Shown piece by piece: positions 25,260-35,400 of a stretch of DNA of 39,086 bases. Source of the stretch: an uncultured Alphaproteobacteria bacterium (lineage in GTDB: Bacteria; Pseudomonadota; Alphaproteobacteria; HIMB59; GCA-002718135); assembly GCA_902512325.1 (NCBI GenBank), contig CABXIT010000013.1, positions 1 to 39,086 of the forward strand, in the 5' to 3' direction. The notes under the pieces are model-generated. The model saw only the letters and a program-made list of their open reading frames with translations, made no database searches and was not told where the DNA came from. Both the position numbers and the translations under genes were made by a program. The stretch's first letter is position 1. Every line of letters begins with the position of its first letter.

Positions 25260-26036
25260 TTAATTATCTTTTTTTGCTTTAGAAAACAATTTGTAAAAAT
25301 TATTATCTGTTAGTTTAAAAAAATCTTCTTTTTTCAAAGAGTAAAATTCAGCTAGAAATTCACCTGTATATTTTACGTAGGAAGGCTCGTTAGATTTGCC
25401 TCTCATTGGTACAGGGGCTAAAAAAGGACTATCTGTTTCTATTAGTATATAATCTAAAGATGCTTTTAGTATAATTTCTCTTAGAATATTAGCATTTTTA
25501 AAAGTAACAATTCCTGATAGAGAAATATAATAATTATTTTCTAAGCAATAATCTAATAATTTTTTTGAACCTGTAAAACAGTGAAAAACTATTCTTAAAT
25601 TATCATTTTTAAATTTATTAAGAACTTTAATAATTGTATCTTCAGAATTTCTCTGATGAATAATAATTGGAAGATCAAAAATTTTTGAGGCCTCAATATG
25701 AGCTTCAAAAATTTCAATTTGCTTTTTTTTATAATGAATGGAATGATAAAAATCTAATCCAGTTTCACCAAGTGCTATTAATTTAGGGTTTTTAATATTT
25801 TTCTCTATATCAATTAATGAAAGATACGAATCGTTATTGATTTCTTCAGGATGAATACCATAAGATATGTAAATGTTATTAAAATCTTTAATTAAATCTA
25901 AATGATTTATAAAATCTTTGGGCTGAGTATTTATTGAAAGTAAATGTGTAACACTATTTTCTTTACATCTTTTAATTATATTTGGTAAATCTTGACTTAA
26001 AGTCTCAAAGTTTAAATGACAATGTGAGTCAATCAC
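25260..26036 (-). CDS. tatD: TatD-family metal-dependent DNase
   Basis: 258 residues of the TatD/YcfH amidohydrolase-like barrel. The HxH metal site is MIDSHCHL (H5, H7), with ALGETGLDFY, PIIIHQRN, FHCFTGS and the final ETDSPFLAP all present. TatD proteins are Mg-dependent 3'-5' DNases/RNases linked to DNA repair and tRNA processing. The gene overlaps metG by 4 nt, the usual alphaproteobacterial order. Confidence 0.92.
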   Translation of the reverse strand: MIDSHCHLNFETLSQDLPNIIKRCKENSVTHLLSINTQPKDFINHLDLIKDFNNIYISYGIHPEEINNDSYLSLIDIEKNIKNPKLIALGETGLDFYHSIHYKKKQIEIFEAHIEASKIFDLPIIIHQRNSEDTIIKVLNKFKNDNLRIVFHCFTGSKKLLDYCLENNYYISLSGIVTFKNANILREIILKASLDYILIETDSPFLAPVPMRGKSNEPSYVKYTGEFLAEFYSLKKEDFFKLTDNNFYKLFSKAKKDN

Positions 26037-27550
26037 AATTCAATACGAGGAAAAATTGGTTTAGTTTTATTTAATATAATAGTATCAGGTAAAAAATTTT
26101 TAAAATTAGTTAAATTTAAATCATTAATTGATAGATTATAAATATTAAGAACTTTAATAATACTGGAAGGTATAACAGGGTATAATAAGATAGAGCATTT
26201 AATTGTCATTAAAGTTACAGCATATAAAACTTCTACCATTCTTTCATAATCTGTATTTTTTAATGACCAAGGAGCCTGAGTATCAACGTATGAATTAACT
26301 TCAGATAAATAATCAAAAATATTTTTTAGAGCTCTATCAATCTTAAATGATTCCATGTGCTTTAAATAATTATATAGAGTTTCATCAAATGATTTAAATA
26401 AATTTAAATCTGTATCTTTAAAATTTTTTGGTTTAGATACTTTAGAGTCTGAATTTTTTAAAATAAATGATGATATTCTTTGAATTAAATTTCCATAATT
26501 ATTTGATAAATCAGCATTGACTCTTGTAGCAATTGAATCTTTAGAAAAATCACCATCATTACCAAACGGAATTTCTCTAAAAAGAAAAAATCTAATTTGA
26601 TCCAATCCATATTTATCTATGATATCATATGGATTGATAATATTACCAACTGATTTAGATATTTTTTGACCTTCATTAGTCCACCATCCATGAGCAAATA
26701 TTTTTTTTGGAGGCTCTATGTCAGCAGCCATTAGAAATGCTGGCCAATAAACTGCATGAAATCTCAATATATCCTTTCCAACTACATGAATACCAGGCCA
26801 AAATTTTTTGAATGAGTCACTTTCAGTATTTGGGTAATTTAATGCAGTAATATAATTACAAAGAGCATCTATCCAAACATACATTACATGATTATCAGCT
26901 TCAGGCACTTTAATACCCCATTTAAAAGTAGTTCTAGAAATTGATAAATCTTTTAAACCGCCTTTAATAAAACTTAAAACTTCATTATATCTTGAATGTG
27001 GAAGGATAGACTCAGGGTTAGTTTCATAATATTCAATTAGTTTATCTTCCCATTTTGATAATTTAAAAAAATAACTTTCTTCTTTTACCCAATCTACTGG
27101 AGCTCCTGAAGGAGCAATAAACCCTGTATCAGTTTTTATTAATTCTGACTCTAGATAAAATGCTTCATCTCTTATGGAATACCAACCTTCATAATTTGAC
27201 AAATATATTTGATCATTATCTTTTAATTTATTCCATAATGATTGGGCTGCTAATTTATGTCTTTTTTCAGTCGTTCTTATAAATTCATCTATTTCACATC
27301 CGAGATAAGGAATTAAATCTCGAAAATTTTGTGACATTTCATCAACAAAATTTTGTGGGTCTTTTTTATTAAATAATGCAGCTTTTTCAACTTTTTGACC
27401 ATGTTCATCTGTTCCAGTTAAAAAAAAATTTTCATTGCCTTTTAATTTACTATATCGTGTTAAAATATCACAAGCTATTGTAGTATAAGCATGACCTATA
27501 TGTGGGACATCATTTACATAATATATAGGTGTAGTGATAAAATTTGACAT
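26033..27550 (-). CDS. metG: methionyl-tRNA synthetase
   Basis: 505 residues of a class I synthetase charging tRNA-Met. The HIGH motif is PHIGHAY (16-22), the FFLTGTDEHGQK loop is intact, and the KMSKS loop reads KISKS near residue 295. No zinc-knuckle cysteines are seen in the connective-peptide region, and the C-terminal tRNA-binding (Trbp) extension is missing, as in the short bacterial form. The end consists of the helical anticodon-binding domain. Confidence 0.95.
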   Translation of the reverse strand: MSNFITTPIYYVNDVPHIGHAYTTIACDILTRYSKLKGNENFFLTGTDEHGQKVEKAALFNKKDPQNFVDEMSQNFRDLIPYLGCEIDEFIRTTEKRHKLAAQSLWNKLKDNDQIYLSNYEGWYSIRDEAFYLESELIKTDTGFIAPSGAPVDWVKEESYFFKLSKWEDKLIEYYETNPESILPHSRYNEVLSFIKGGLKDLSISRTTFKWGIKVPEADNHVMYVWIDALCNYITALNYPNTESDSFKKFWPGIHVVGKDILRFHAVYWPAFLMAADIEPPKKIFAHGWWTNEGQKISKSVGNIINPYDIIDKYGLDQIRFFLFREIPFGNDGDFSKDSIATRVNADLSNNYGNLIQRISSFILKNSDSKVSKPKNFKDTDLNLFKSFDETLYNYLKHMESFKIDRALKNIFDYLSEVNSYVDTQAPWSLKNTDYERMVEVLYAVTLMTIKCSILLYPVIPSSIIKVLNIYNLSINDLNLTNFKNFLPDTIILNKTKPIFPRIEL

Positions 27551-27555
27551 ATTGA

Positions 27556-28545
27556 TTATTTTGTTGTGAAAAAGTTAATCATAAAAATTTTTTTATCCAG
27601 ATTAAAAGTGAATAAATCATTTTGATTATTAATCAAGTAATCAAATTTATTATCAATAGAGTCTAATGTAATTTTATCAGATAAATTTTGTATTTGTAAT
27701 ATATTTTCAGATAAGTAACTTTTTTTAACATTAATTCCTAATTTAACTTTTTTAAATATAATTAAAATAAATTTAATTAGTGATAGATGTATATTTAACT
27801 TTTCATTCTCAAAACTAGCAAAAAGATCAATTATATTGTTATGAGAGTCAGAAAGGGAGTCAGATTCAGTTATTGAATATGTCAATTCATTAAAATGTTC
27901 TATAATTTTATTAAAATTAAAATCAATTGAAAGACCGGGTGAGCCATTAGTTATATCAAATAATAACTTTAAAATTTCATTATCCAGAGTAAAATTTTGA
28001 GAAATTAGGATATTCTCAAAGTTTTTAAAATTATGAGAAGGTAAATTTAATTGCAAACATCTAGATTTAATCGTAGGCAATAACATAGATGGTTGATGTG
28101 ATATTAAAAAAAAATAAGTATTAGTATTTGGTTCTTCTAGTATTTTCAAAAGTGAGTTAGATGAATTTATATTTAAATCATCAGCACTATCAATTAAAAT
28201 AAATTTGGGGAAATTTTCAATTACTGATGTCTCTATAAAAAAATTATTTAATTCTCTAACTTGATTAATTGTAATATTATTTTTTATTTTATTTGTTTTT
28301 TCATCAATTTTTTTTTGTAATATTTTTATATTTGGATGAGAATTATTATTTAATAAGGATAAATGATGGTTTATTTGCTTAGAATTAATTTTTAAATTTA
28401 TGTAATATTCAATAATTTTGATTATAAAATAAAATTTACCAATTCCTTTATTTCCACTAATTAAGATTGAATTATTTAATTTTTCTTCTGTTAAATTTTG
28501 TAAAATTAAATCAAATTCTTTTTCAAAACCTATTATTTTACTCAT
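27556..28545 (-). CDS. holB: DNA polymerase III delta' subunit
   Basis: 329 residues of the clamp-loader delta' type. The P-loop region reads SGNKGIGKFYF, so the Walker A Ser/Thr is replaced by Phe and the subunit is not expected to hydrolyse ATP, as is usual for delta'. ILIDSADDLN, SLLKILEEPN and the SRC-type KSRCLQL are present. The zinc-binding cysteines of E. coli delta' are absent. It overlaps tmk by 4 nt, the classical tmk-holB arrangement. The sequence is very rich in Asn, Ile and Lys. Confidence 0.9.
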   Translation of the reverse strand: MSKIIGFEKEFDLILQNLTEEKLNNSILISGNKGIGKFYFIIKIIEYYINLKINSKQINHHLSLLNNNSHPNIKILQKKIDEKTNKIKNNITINQVRELNNFFIETSVIENFPKFILIDSADDLNINSSNSLLKILEEPNTNTYFFLISHQPSMLLPTIKSRCLQLNLPSHNFKNFENILISQNFTLDNEILKLLFDITNGSPGLSIDFNFNKIIEHFNELTYSITESDSLSDSHNNIIDLFASFENEKLNIHLSLIKFILIIFKKVKLGINVKKSYLSENILQIQNLSDKITLDSIDNKFDYLINNQNDLFTFNLDKKIFMINFFTTK

Positions 28546-29159
28546 ATTAATGAATTTATATGTGAAATAATTATTTTATGAATCTGATTAATTGGTTTTG
28601 ATGCTTCTATTTTTATAAATCTTTTATTATTAGAAATTATTTTATACCCTTGATTTACTAGATCATGAAAATTTTTTTCTAATTTGTCATATTTATTTTT
28701 TGATTTTCTTTTTCTTAATCTTGAAATTATTAATTTCGTAGACAGATGAAATAAAAAAGTTTTGTGTGGTAAAAAATTATTCAAAATATTTTTATGTAAA
28801 TTTTTAGCTTTTTGAATACCGAATTTATTAACATATCCTTGATATACAAAAGTGGAATCTGCAAACCTATCTGAAATAACCAACTTTCCATTTTCAAGAG
28901 CTGGTATTATGACATTATTTATATGATGAGATCTGGCTGCCATAAGCATTAATATTTCTTCTTCTATATTTATATTGGATTTAACTTTTAAAATAAGATT
29001 ACGGAGTGACTCAGCAATTTTTGTACCGCCAGGTTCTCTTGTTGTAATAAATGAAATTTTATTTTTTTTAAGATACTTTTCTAAAAGTAAAATTTGTGAA
29101 GATTTGCCACTGGCTTCTGGGCCTTCAAAAGTTAAAAAAAGACCTTTTTTTTTATTCAT
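28542..29159 (-). CDS. tmk: thymidylate kinase
   Basis: 205 residues that phosphorylate dTMP to dTDP. The P-loop is GPEASGKS (13-20), then TREPGGTKIAESLR and the catalytic DRFADSTFVYQG. The lid region carries RLRKRKSKNKYDK, with basic residues in the lid as in E. coli-type (type II) enzymes, although the P-loop lacks the Arg of type I. It overlaps dacC by 8 nt. Confidence 0.94.
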   Translation of the reverse strand: MNKKKGLFLTFEGPEASGKSSQILLLEKYLKKNKISFITTREPGGTKIAESLRNLILKVKSNINIEEEILMLMAARSHHINNVIIPALENGKLVISDRFADSTFVYQGYVNKFGIQKAKNLHKNILNNFLPHKTFLFHLSTKLIISRLRKRKSKNKYDKLEKNFHDLVNQGYKIISNNKRFIKIEASKPINQIHKIIISHINSLI

Positions 29160-30285
29160 CTAAACTTGTACCAAAAATAAGATATTTTATTGCGGCAAAA
29201 GCTTTTAAAATAGGATTTATACTTGCAATATCCTCTTCAGCAACTAATTCAACTTCTATATTTGGCTTACCTTCAATTTTAATTAACAGCTTTCCATATA
29301 TGTTTCCTTTAATAATTGGAGCCTCAATTGGCTTCTTGTATTCTATTGAAGATGTAATTAATTGTAACTGATCAAAGGACAGAGTTGAAATAACTTTCTT
29401 TGAAGATACTAAATTTACTCTTGGTTTATTTCCAAGCCATACATCTGCTTGTAAAATCATTTCACCTTTCTTGACTAATTCTCTTTGACTTGTCTGTGAA
29501 AATGCCCAATTAATTAAATTCGAAGACTCATTCATCCTTGATCTGGAACTATTTGTTCCATTAATCACAACTGTAATTCGTCTATTATCTCTTTTAGCTG
29601 TGGCTGCAATTCCCCAACCTGATGCTTTTGTGAAACCAGTTTTCAAACCATCAGCTCCTTGGACACTGCTCAATAATTTATTTCTATTAGGTTGCTTTAT
29701 TCCATTATAAGTAAATTCTTCATCGGAGAAATATAGGTATAATTCAGGAAATTCTCTTATTATAGAATTTGATAAGATGGCTAAGTCAAAAACTGTAGAA
29801 TAGTGATCCTTATGTGGCCATCCAGAAGAATTAACAAAGTTAGTATTTTTCATACCTAATCTTTTTGCATAAAAATTCATCAATTTTGCAAAATCTTCTT
29901 CAGTTCCAGCTAAACATTCTGCTAGTGCAATTGAGGCATCATTACCAGATTGAATAATAATTCCCTTCAATAGATCATCAATTGAAACTTTATCATCTAT
30001 TTCTAGGAATGTTCTTGAACCTCCCATTTTATAAGCTTTTGCAGATACAGAGCATTTGTTATTTATTGAGAGGTCAGTATTTTGCAATCTATCAAAAGCT
30101 GCATAAACAGTCATAATTTTTGTCATTGATGCTGGAGGTGTTTTTAAATTAGAATTTTTTTCAAAAAGAATTTCATTTGTATCATAATCAATAACAGCAG
30201 CTTGTTCTGCTTTTGTGTCTATTGCAAATAACTTTGTTGAAATAAAAAAAACAAGTAAAAAATAGGTAATAAAATGTGTTTTCAT
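29152..30285 (-). CDS. dacC: D-alanyl-D-alanine carboxypeptidase (PBP5/6 type)
   Basis: 377 residues. A signal peptide ends near residue 21 (STKLFA). The penicillin-binding motifs are S53-M-T-K56, SGN (113-115) and K215-T-G, and a C-terminal PBP5-type domain follows from about 275. It trims the terminal D-alanine of peptidoglycan pentapeptides in the periplasm. A clear C-terminal amphipathic anchor is present but short (LKAFAAIKYLIFG). Thirty-eight bases separate it from rlpA. Confidence 0.93.
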   Translation of the reverse strand: MKTHFITYFLLVFFISTKLFAIDTKAEQAAVIDYDTNEILFEKNSNLKTPPASMTKIMTVYAAFDRLQNTDLSINNKCSVSAKAYKMGGSRTFLEIDDKVSIDDLLKGIIIQSGNDASIALAECLAGTEEDFAKLMNFYAKRLGMKNTNFVNSSGWPHKDHYSTVFDLAILSNSIIREFPELYLYFSDEEFTYNGIKQPNRNKLLSSVQGADGLKTGFTKASGWGIAATAKRDNRRITVVINGTNSSRSRMNESSNLINWAFSQTSQRELVKKGEMILQADVWLGNKPRVNLVSSKKVISTLSFDQLQLITSSIEYKKPIEAPIIKGNIYGKLLIKIEGKPNIEVELVAEEDIASINPILKAFAAIKYLIFGTSLDE

Positions 30286-30323
30286 ATTATAATTTATAGT
30301 TTTTAAATATGTTACAAGTAAGA

Positions 30324-31256
30324 TTATTCAAGAATTATTTCATTCTCTTTATAGCCTTTGCTTATAAATGTCGAAACTAATTTATTGGCAGTCTCATTTT
30401 GAATTGGGCCTATTATTAATTTATAAAATGCTCCATTATTTTCTGAAGTATATTTTTCAGTTAATTGTATTTCTTTGATTAATTTCTGAATTTCTTGATA
30501 ATTTTTAAAGTTATTAATATGCAAATATAATTCTAAATTTTCAACTTCTTCAAAAACTAATTCAATTGGAAGCTCAACAACTTCTTGTTTATCTTCTTCA
30601 ACAATCTCATTATCTATATTAGAAATCGAAACTGTTTCTGTTGGTGCAGAGTCAACAGTTGAGTTAAAATCAACGTCATTAATGGACATAGTTACATTTT
30701 TCCATTGCTTAGACGGATCAGATAAAATTTCTACTTTTACTTTTGCTATTTTATTTTTATAAAATCTTAAAAGTTGTGCTACTTTTCGTGAAACTTGAAT
30801 AATTGAAGCATTATTATCATGCCTATCAACTATTTTAACAGTTAGTGACAAGCCATTTTCTAAATTTGTTATTTTTACAATACTAGGTAAGGGTAAAGTT
30901 TTATGTCTTCCAAGTAGTTCTGTAACTTTATTTAAATCATTATTTAAAGTTTTTTTATTATGTAACTCTTTATCATAATAAGTTGCGAGACCAACTTGTT
31001 GATATGCATAATCTTCTTGTGGAGTATATTTTACTCCTTCAATATAATAAGTATCACCTATTAAATAAAAAATTTTATCTTTTGATAACTCTTCTTGTTT
31101 ATTATCATTTTTAGATTGAATTAATTCGACAACATTTTTTTTAGTTTTTTCTTCAATAACATTTTTAGTATTTGTAAATTTATTATATACATTATCTTTT
31201 GAAATATTTTGACATGCAATTAAAATAAAAAAAAATGAGCTAATTATTAATTTCAT
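30324..31256 (-). CDS. rlpA: RlpA-like septal lipoprotein with SPOR domain (divergent)
   Basis: 310 residues from the ATG at 31256 (one codon inside a GTG). A lipobox LIAC puts the lipidated Cys at 15. A double-psi beta-barrel at about 85-180 contains GRHKTLPLPSIVKITNLENG and DRHDNNASIIQVS. A SPOR domain covers about 230-310. RlpA cleaves denuded glycans at division septa. Here the conserved WYG is TYY, and the catalytic Glu aligns with D107; His118 and Asp144 are kept. Activity may be altered. It overlaps mltB by 17 nt. Confidence 0.82.
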   Translation of the reverse strand: MKLIISSFFFILIACQNISKDNVYNKFTNTKNVIEEKTKKNVVELIQSKNDNKQEELSKDKIFYLIGDTYYIEGVKYTPQEDYAYQQVGLATYYDKELHNKKTLNNDLNKVTELLGRHKTLPLPSIVKITNLENGLSLTVKIVDRHDNNASIIQVSRKVAQLLRFYKNKIAKVKVEILSDPSKQWKNVTMSINDVDFNSTVDSAPTETVSISNIDNEIVEEDKQEVVELPIELVFEEVENLELYLHINNFKNYQEIQKLIKEIQLTEKYTSENNGAFYKLIIGPIQNETANKLVSTFISKGYKENEIILE

Positions 31257-32271
31257 CACTAAGAAGTCCTATAGAAATAGCATAATAAGAAGAACAATTA
31301 TAATATAAAATATTTTTATAATTAGGATAAACTAAAAACATTCTACCCTTAATTCCATCTGGGGCAACTAAACGTGCCTCAAGATCAGATCTTTCAGGGA
31401 GTTTAGAATTTGAAATTGTTTTAAAACCTAAATTAGACCATTCAGGTAATGATTTAGCAATTGATCTTCTTTTTACAGCACCGCAACCTTTTGGATTATC
31501 TTGTTCTAATGATGGATAGATTTCTTGTATGTTTTTTGGAGGTATAACTTCTCTCCCCCAAGTACTATCTATTGACCAAGGATTTTTATCAATGGAAGTC
31601 AAATAATTTGCTGTACTTGCAAATCCATCAGCATAACTATTCCAAATATCTATACCTCCTCCATCCCAGTCATAAGCACTTTCTAAAAAAGTTGTTGGTA
31701 TCATTTGCGTCATTCCAACTGCCCCACCCCAACTTCCTATCAATTGACCTGAGGGGACTAAACCATCATCAAGTATTTTTAGTGCTGCAAATAACTGTTT
31801 CCTATAAAAATCACTTCTTCTTCTATCATAAGCAAGAGTAGTTACTGCAGTAATGGTATCAACTTTTCCTTGATTTCTTCCATAAAAACTCTCCATTCCT
31901 AAAACAGCTACAATAAATCTAGGCTGAATATCAAAATACTTAGAAATTTTATTTAAAAGAACTTCATGTTCTTTTAAAACGTTTCTACCTGCAATAATTC
32001 TTGATTTATCAACTCTATAGAACAAATATTCTTTTAAAGTAATTGTCGACTCAGGTTGACACCTATCTCTTAAAATTATTTTTTTTTGTGGTTTAACATT
32101 AGATAAATATAAATTAATTGTTTTCTCACTAATATTTTTCTCCTTAGCTTCTGTACGAATTTCTTCTAACCAAATATTCCATTCACTTTCTGTTGGCATA
32201 TTTGGTTTTTCACAAGCTTTTAAAGAATAACTAAAAAACAAGATTAAAATAAATAAATATTTAAGAAACAT
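31240..32271 (-). CDS. mltB: membrane-bound lytic murein transglycosylase (MltB family)
   Basis: 343 residues of the GH103/SLT_2 type. An N-terminal signal sequence ends at SLKAC, which could be an odd lipobox (Lys at -2) or a normal cleavage site. The catalytic glutamate is E127 in VLGMESFYGRN, followed by TAVTTLAYDRRRSDF and GSWGGAVGMTQMIPTTF. It cuts peptidoglycan between MurNAc and GlcNAc, forming 1,6-anhydro ends. It is the first gene of the long minus-strand row, directly upstream of rlpA and dacC. Confidence 0.92.
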   Translation of the reverse strand: MFLKYLFILILFFSYSLKACEKPNMPTESEWNIWLEEIRTEAKEKNISEKTINLYLSNVKPQKKIILRDRCQPESTITLKEYLFYRVDKSRIIAGRNVLKEHEVLLNKISKYFDIQPRFIVAVLGMESFYGRNQGKVDTITAVTTLAYDRRRSDFYRKQLFAALKILDDGLVPSGQLIGSWGGAVGMTQMIPTTFLESAYDWDGGGIDIWNSYADGFASTANYLTSIDKNPWSIDSTWGREVIPPKNIQEIYPSLEQDNPKGCGAVKRRSIAKSLPEWSNLGFKTISNSKLPERSDLEARLVAPDGIKGRMFLVYPNYKNILYYNCSSYYAISIGLLSDEINN

Positions 32272-32325
32272 TACTCTAAAGTAACAAATTTTTTTAAATT
32301 CGTATATTTTTATATCCTTTATATT

Positions 32326-32353
32326 TTGACTTTAATTTATTTAAAAGTATAAC
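32326..32353 (+). promoter_or_regulatory. sigma70-type promoter of tRNA-Ser
   Basis: TTGACT at 32326-32331 and TATAAC at 32348-32353, spaced by 16 bases, each match five of six consensus bases. The tRNA starts 15 bases after the -10 box, a sensible distance. This is the best promoter I can see in the window. Confidence 0.75.
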
Positions 32354-32367
32354 AATTCCAACAAAAA

Positions 32368-32457
32368 GGAGAGATGGCTGAGCGGTTGAAAGCACCGGTC
32401 TTGAAAACCGGCAAGGTGGCAACACCTTCCAGAGTTCGAATCTCTGTCTCTCCGCCA
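32368..32457 (+). tRNA. tRNA-Ser(UGA)
   Basis: A 90-nt class II tRNA with acceptor GGAGAGA/TCTCTCC, discriminator G and an encoded CCA (32455-32457). The anticodon stem CCGGT/ACCGG encloses CTTGAAA with anticodon TGA (32402-32404). A long variable arm (AAGGTGGCAACACCTT) and the T-loop GTTCGAATC are present. It reads UCA and probably other UCN codons. Confidence 0.97.
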
Positions 32458-32476
32458 ATCACATATATTATATGAA

Positions 32477-35400
32477 TTATTTTATTTGATCTAAAATTTT
32501 TTTAGATAACTCGAATCTACTTGTATTTAGTTGCCCCATGAAATCATAAAATATCTTTTGATCTGGTCTTAAAGTAAATTGACTGTGTCTATTAATAGAT
32601 AAGTCTAGTAATTTTTGAGGGTTTTTTGGGTTATTTTGATAGAAACCAATTACAACACCTTTTCTACTAAATTCTAATTGCTCAATATTATATTCAATGC
32701 ATAATATTTTGATTTCTATTAAATTGAATAAATTATGTAATTGTTTAGGAATCGAACCAAACCTATCTGTAAGTTCAATTTTCAAACTAGATAATTCATT
32801 ATTATTATTTACGTTTGAAATTCTTTTATAAATTGAAAGTCTTAAATCTAGATCATCAATATAATCTTCTGGTATAAAAATTTCCTCAGGTATTTTAATT
32901 GTAGGATGAAATGTATTTTTAATAGAATTATCATTTGATATTTTTTGTTTCTGAAATAGTATTTCTTCCTCTAGCATCTGATGATAAAGTTCAGTTCCTA
33001 TTTCTCTAATAAATCCACTTTGTTCCTCGCCAATAATCGATCCACCTCCTCTCATATCAAGATCTTGGGAAGCAATATTAAAACCAGCACCTAAAGAGTC
33101 TGCTGAATTAATTATTGAAAGTCTTTTTTTAGCATTATCCTTAAGTTCATTTTCCTTGTATGTAATATAAGCATATCCTCTTTTGGAAGAACGACCTACT
33201 CTTCCTTTTAATTGATAAAGAGAGGCTAGAGAAAATAAATTAGATCTATAAACAATAATGGTATTAACGTGCGGTAAGTCTAAACCATTTTCAATTATAT
33301 TAGTACTTACCATTAGTGGAACTTCTTGGTTATAAAACTTAGTTATTCTACTTTCTATCAATGAAGGAGCTAATTGACCATGTGTTACGACATACTTAAT
33401 TTCAGGAAGATTCTCTTTTAAGAAATTTTCAATAAATGGAATATCTTTTTTTCTTGGTGTCACAAAATAAACACCATTTTTTCTTCCATAAACTTCTCTT
33501 TTAATAGCCTCTTTGATTGTTATTTCATCAAATTCTGTAACATAACTTCTAACGGACAATCTTTCAAAAGGTGCAGTTAAAATTAGGCTTAAATCTTTTA
33601 CCCCAGACAAAGACATAGAAAGAGTTCTTGGTATAGGAGTGGCAGATAATGCTAAGACATGAGCATTTGGCGCAATCTCTTTGAATTTTTCCTTTTGTAA
33701 GGTGCCTAATTTTTGTTCTTCATCATAAATAATTAATCCTAAATTTTTAAATGTTAGCTTATCACTTAATAAAGCATGTGTTCCAATAAGAATATCAATT
33801 TTTCCTTCAGCACAATCACTAAAAATTTGTTTTTTATCTTTTTGCGATACTAAACGTGAAACTTCAGCAATATTAATATTAAATATGCTAAACCTTTTTA
33901 AAAAATTATTATAATGTTGTCGTGATAAAAGAGTAGTTGGTACAAAAACAATTGACTGAATATTTGATTTTGCAGCAAGAAATAAAGCTCTAATTATTAC
34001 TTCCGTCTTACCAAAAGCAACATCCCCTACTATAAGCCTATCACTGGGTGTGTTTCTACCAAAATCATCTATTACATCATTAATAGCACCTAATTGATCA
34101 TCAGTTTCAACATAAGGAAATGTACTACAAAACTTATCATATTCTGTATTTACCGTATTGATAGGAAGGGATTTGGATTGTAGTCTTTTTGAAGCAATCC
34201 TAATTAATTTTTTTGCAGCATCTCTTATTTTTTTTTTAGCTTCTGCTTTTCTTTTTTGCCAACTTGAAGCTCCCAATCTATCTAAATTAATGGAATTTTC
34301 ATCTTCATCTCCATACTTTGTAATATAATTAAGATTTTCAACTGGTAAAAAGAGTTTTTGAGTATCTGCAAACTCAAGCTCTAAACAATCATGAACAGAA
34401 TCATTTAATTCTATTTTTTTAATATTATTAAACCTACAAATACCATATTCAGAATGTACTAATAAAGAACCTTGAGATAACTTATTTAACTCTTCAAAAA
34501 GAAATTTTTTTTTTTGATCTTTTTTCCTCGACTTAATAGCTAATGAATATCCAAAAATAGTTTTTTCGTTAATAAAAATTATATTATTTAATTCAAATGA
34601 CTCCTCTAACTCTAAAACAGTTATATGTATTTTTTCCTCAGATAGTTCTGATAAATTTTCAATCTCTACAGGGGAAATAACAATGTTATCATTTAATATG
34701 TTATAAACTTTTTCAAGTGATCCTTCAGAGTTACAGCATATAATAATTTTTTTACTAGCTGAGTTGATATCAAAAAAAAATTTTATAAAGTCAAAATCAA
34801 TACTCTTTCTAATTGAAGATATATTGTTTATTTTTTTTAAATTTGTTGGAGTATCACCTTCGCTATTAAATAATGATAATTTTGTAATAGGAAAATTAGT
34901 TAAAATTTTATCAAAATAATCTTTATCTACAAATAGATTATGTGGCCTTAGAAAAAAAGAGTCTTTAGAGTTATTTCTTGCTTCAAAGTAATCATTTAAA
35001 TTCTCAATTCTTTCATCAAATAACTCAATAATATTATTATGAACTAATATCTCGCTATTCTTACAATAATCAAATAATGTTTCTAAATTGTCATAAAATA
35101 AAGGGAGAAATTGCTCCCCCCCAGAAGGAATCATTCCTGAAGAAAACATTTCATAAGTTTGACTTTTTCTAAAATTTTGAAATATAGATCTAAATTTAGA
35201 TCTAAATTTTTCTAAATTTTTATTATCTATAATTAATTCACTACTTGGATTAAGTTTAAATAACTTTATACTGGATTTATTGAGTCTTTTTTGTGTGATA
35301 GGATCAAATTCAAAAATCGATTCAATTTCATCATCAAATAAATCAATTCTAATTGGCTTGTCAAATTGAGGAAGAAAAATATCAATTATTGAGCCTCTTA

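Noticed and set aside
32462-32474. Short hairpin between tRNA-Ser and the mfd stop
   Set aside because: The stem has only five base pairs (CATAT/ATATG), too weak to call a terminator.
33690-33740. Mfd DExx box with Lys (DEEQKLGTLQKE) as a sign of an inactive motor
   Set aside because: The acidic pair and all other helicase motifs are intact, so this looks like ordinary sequence drift.
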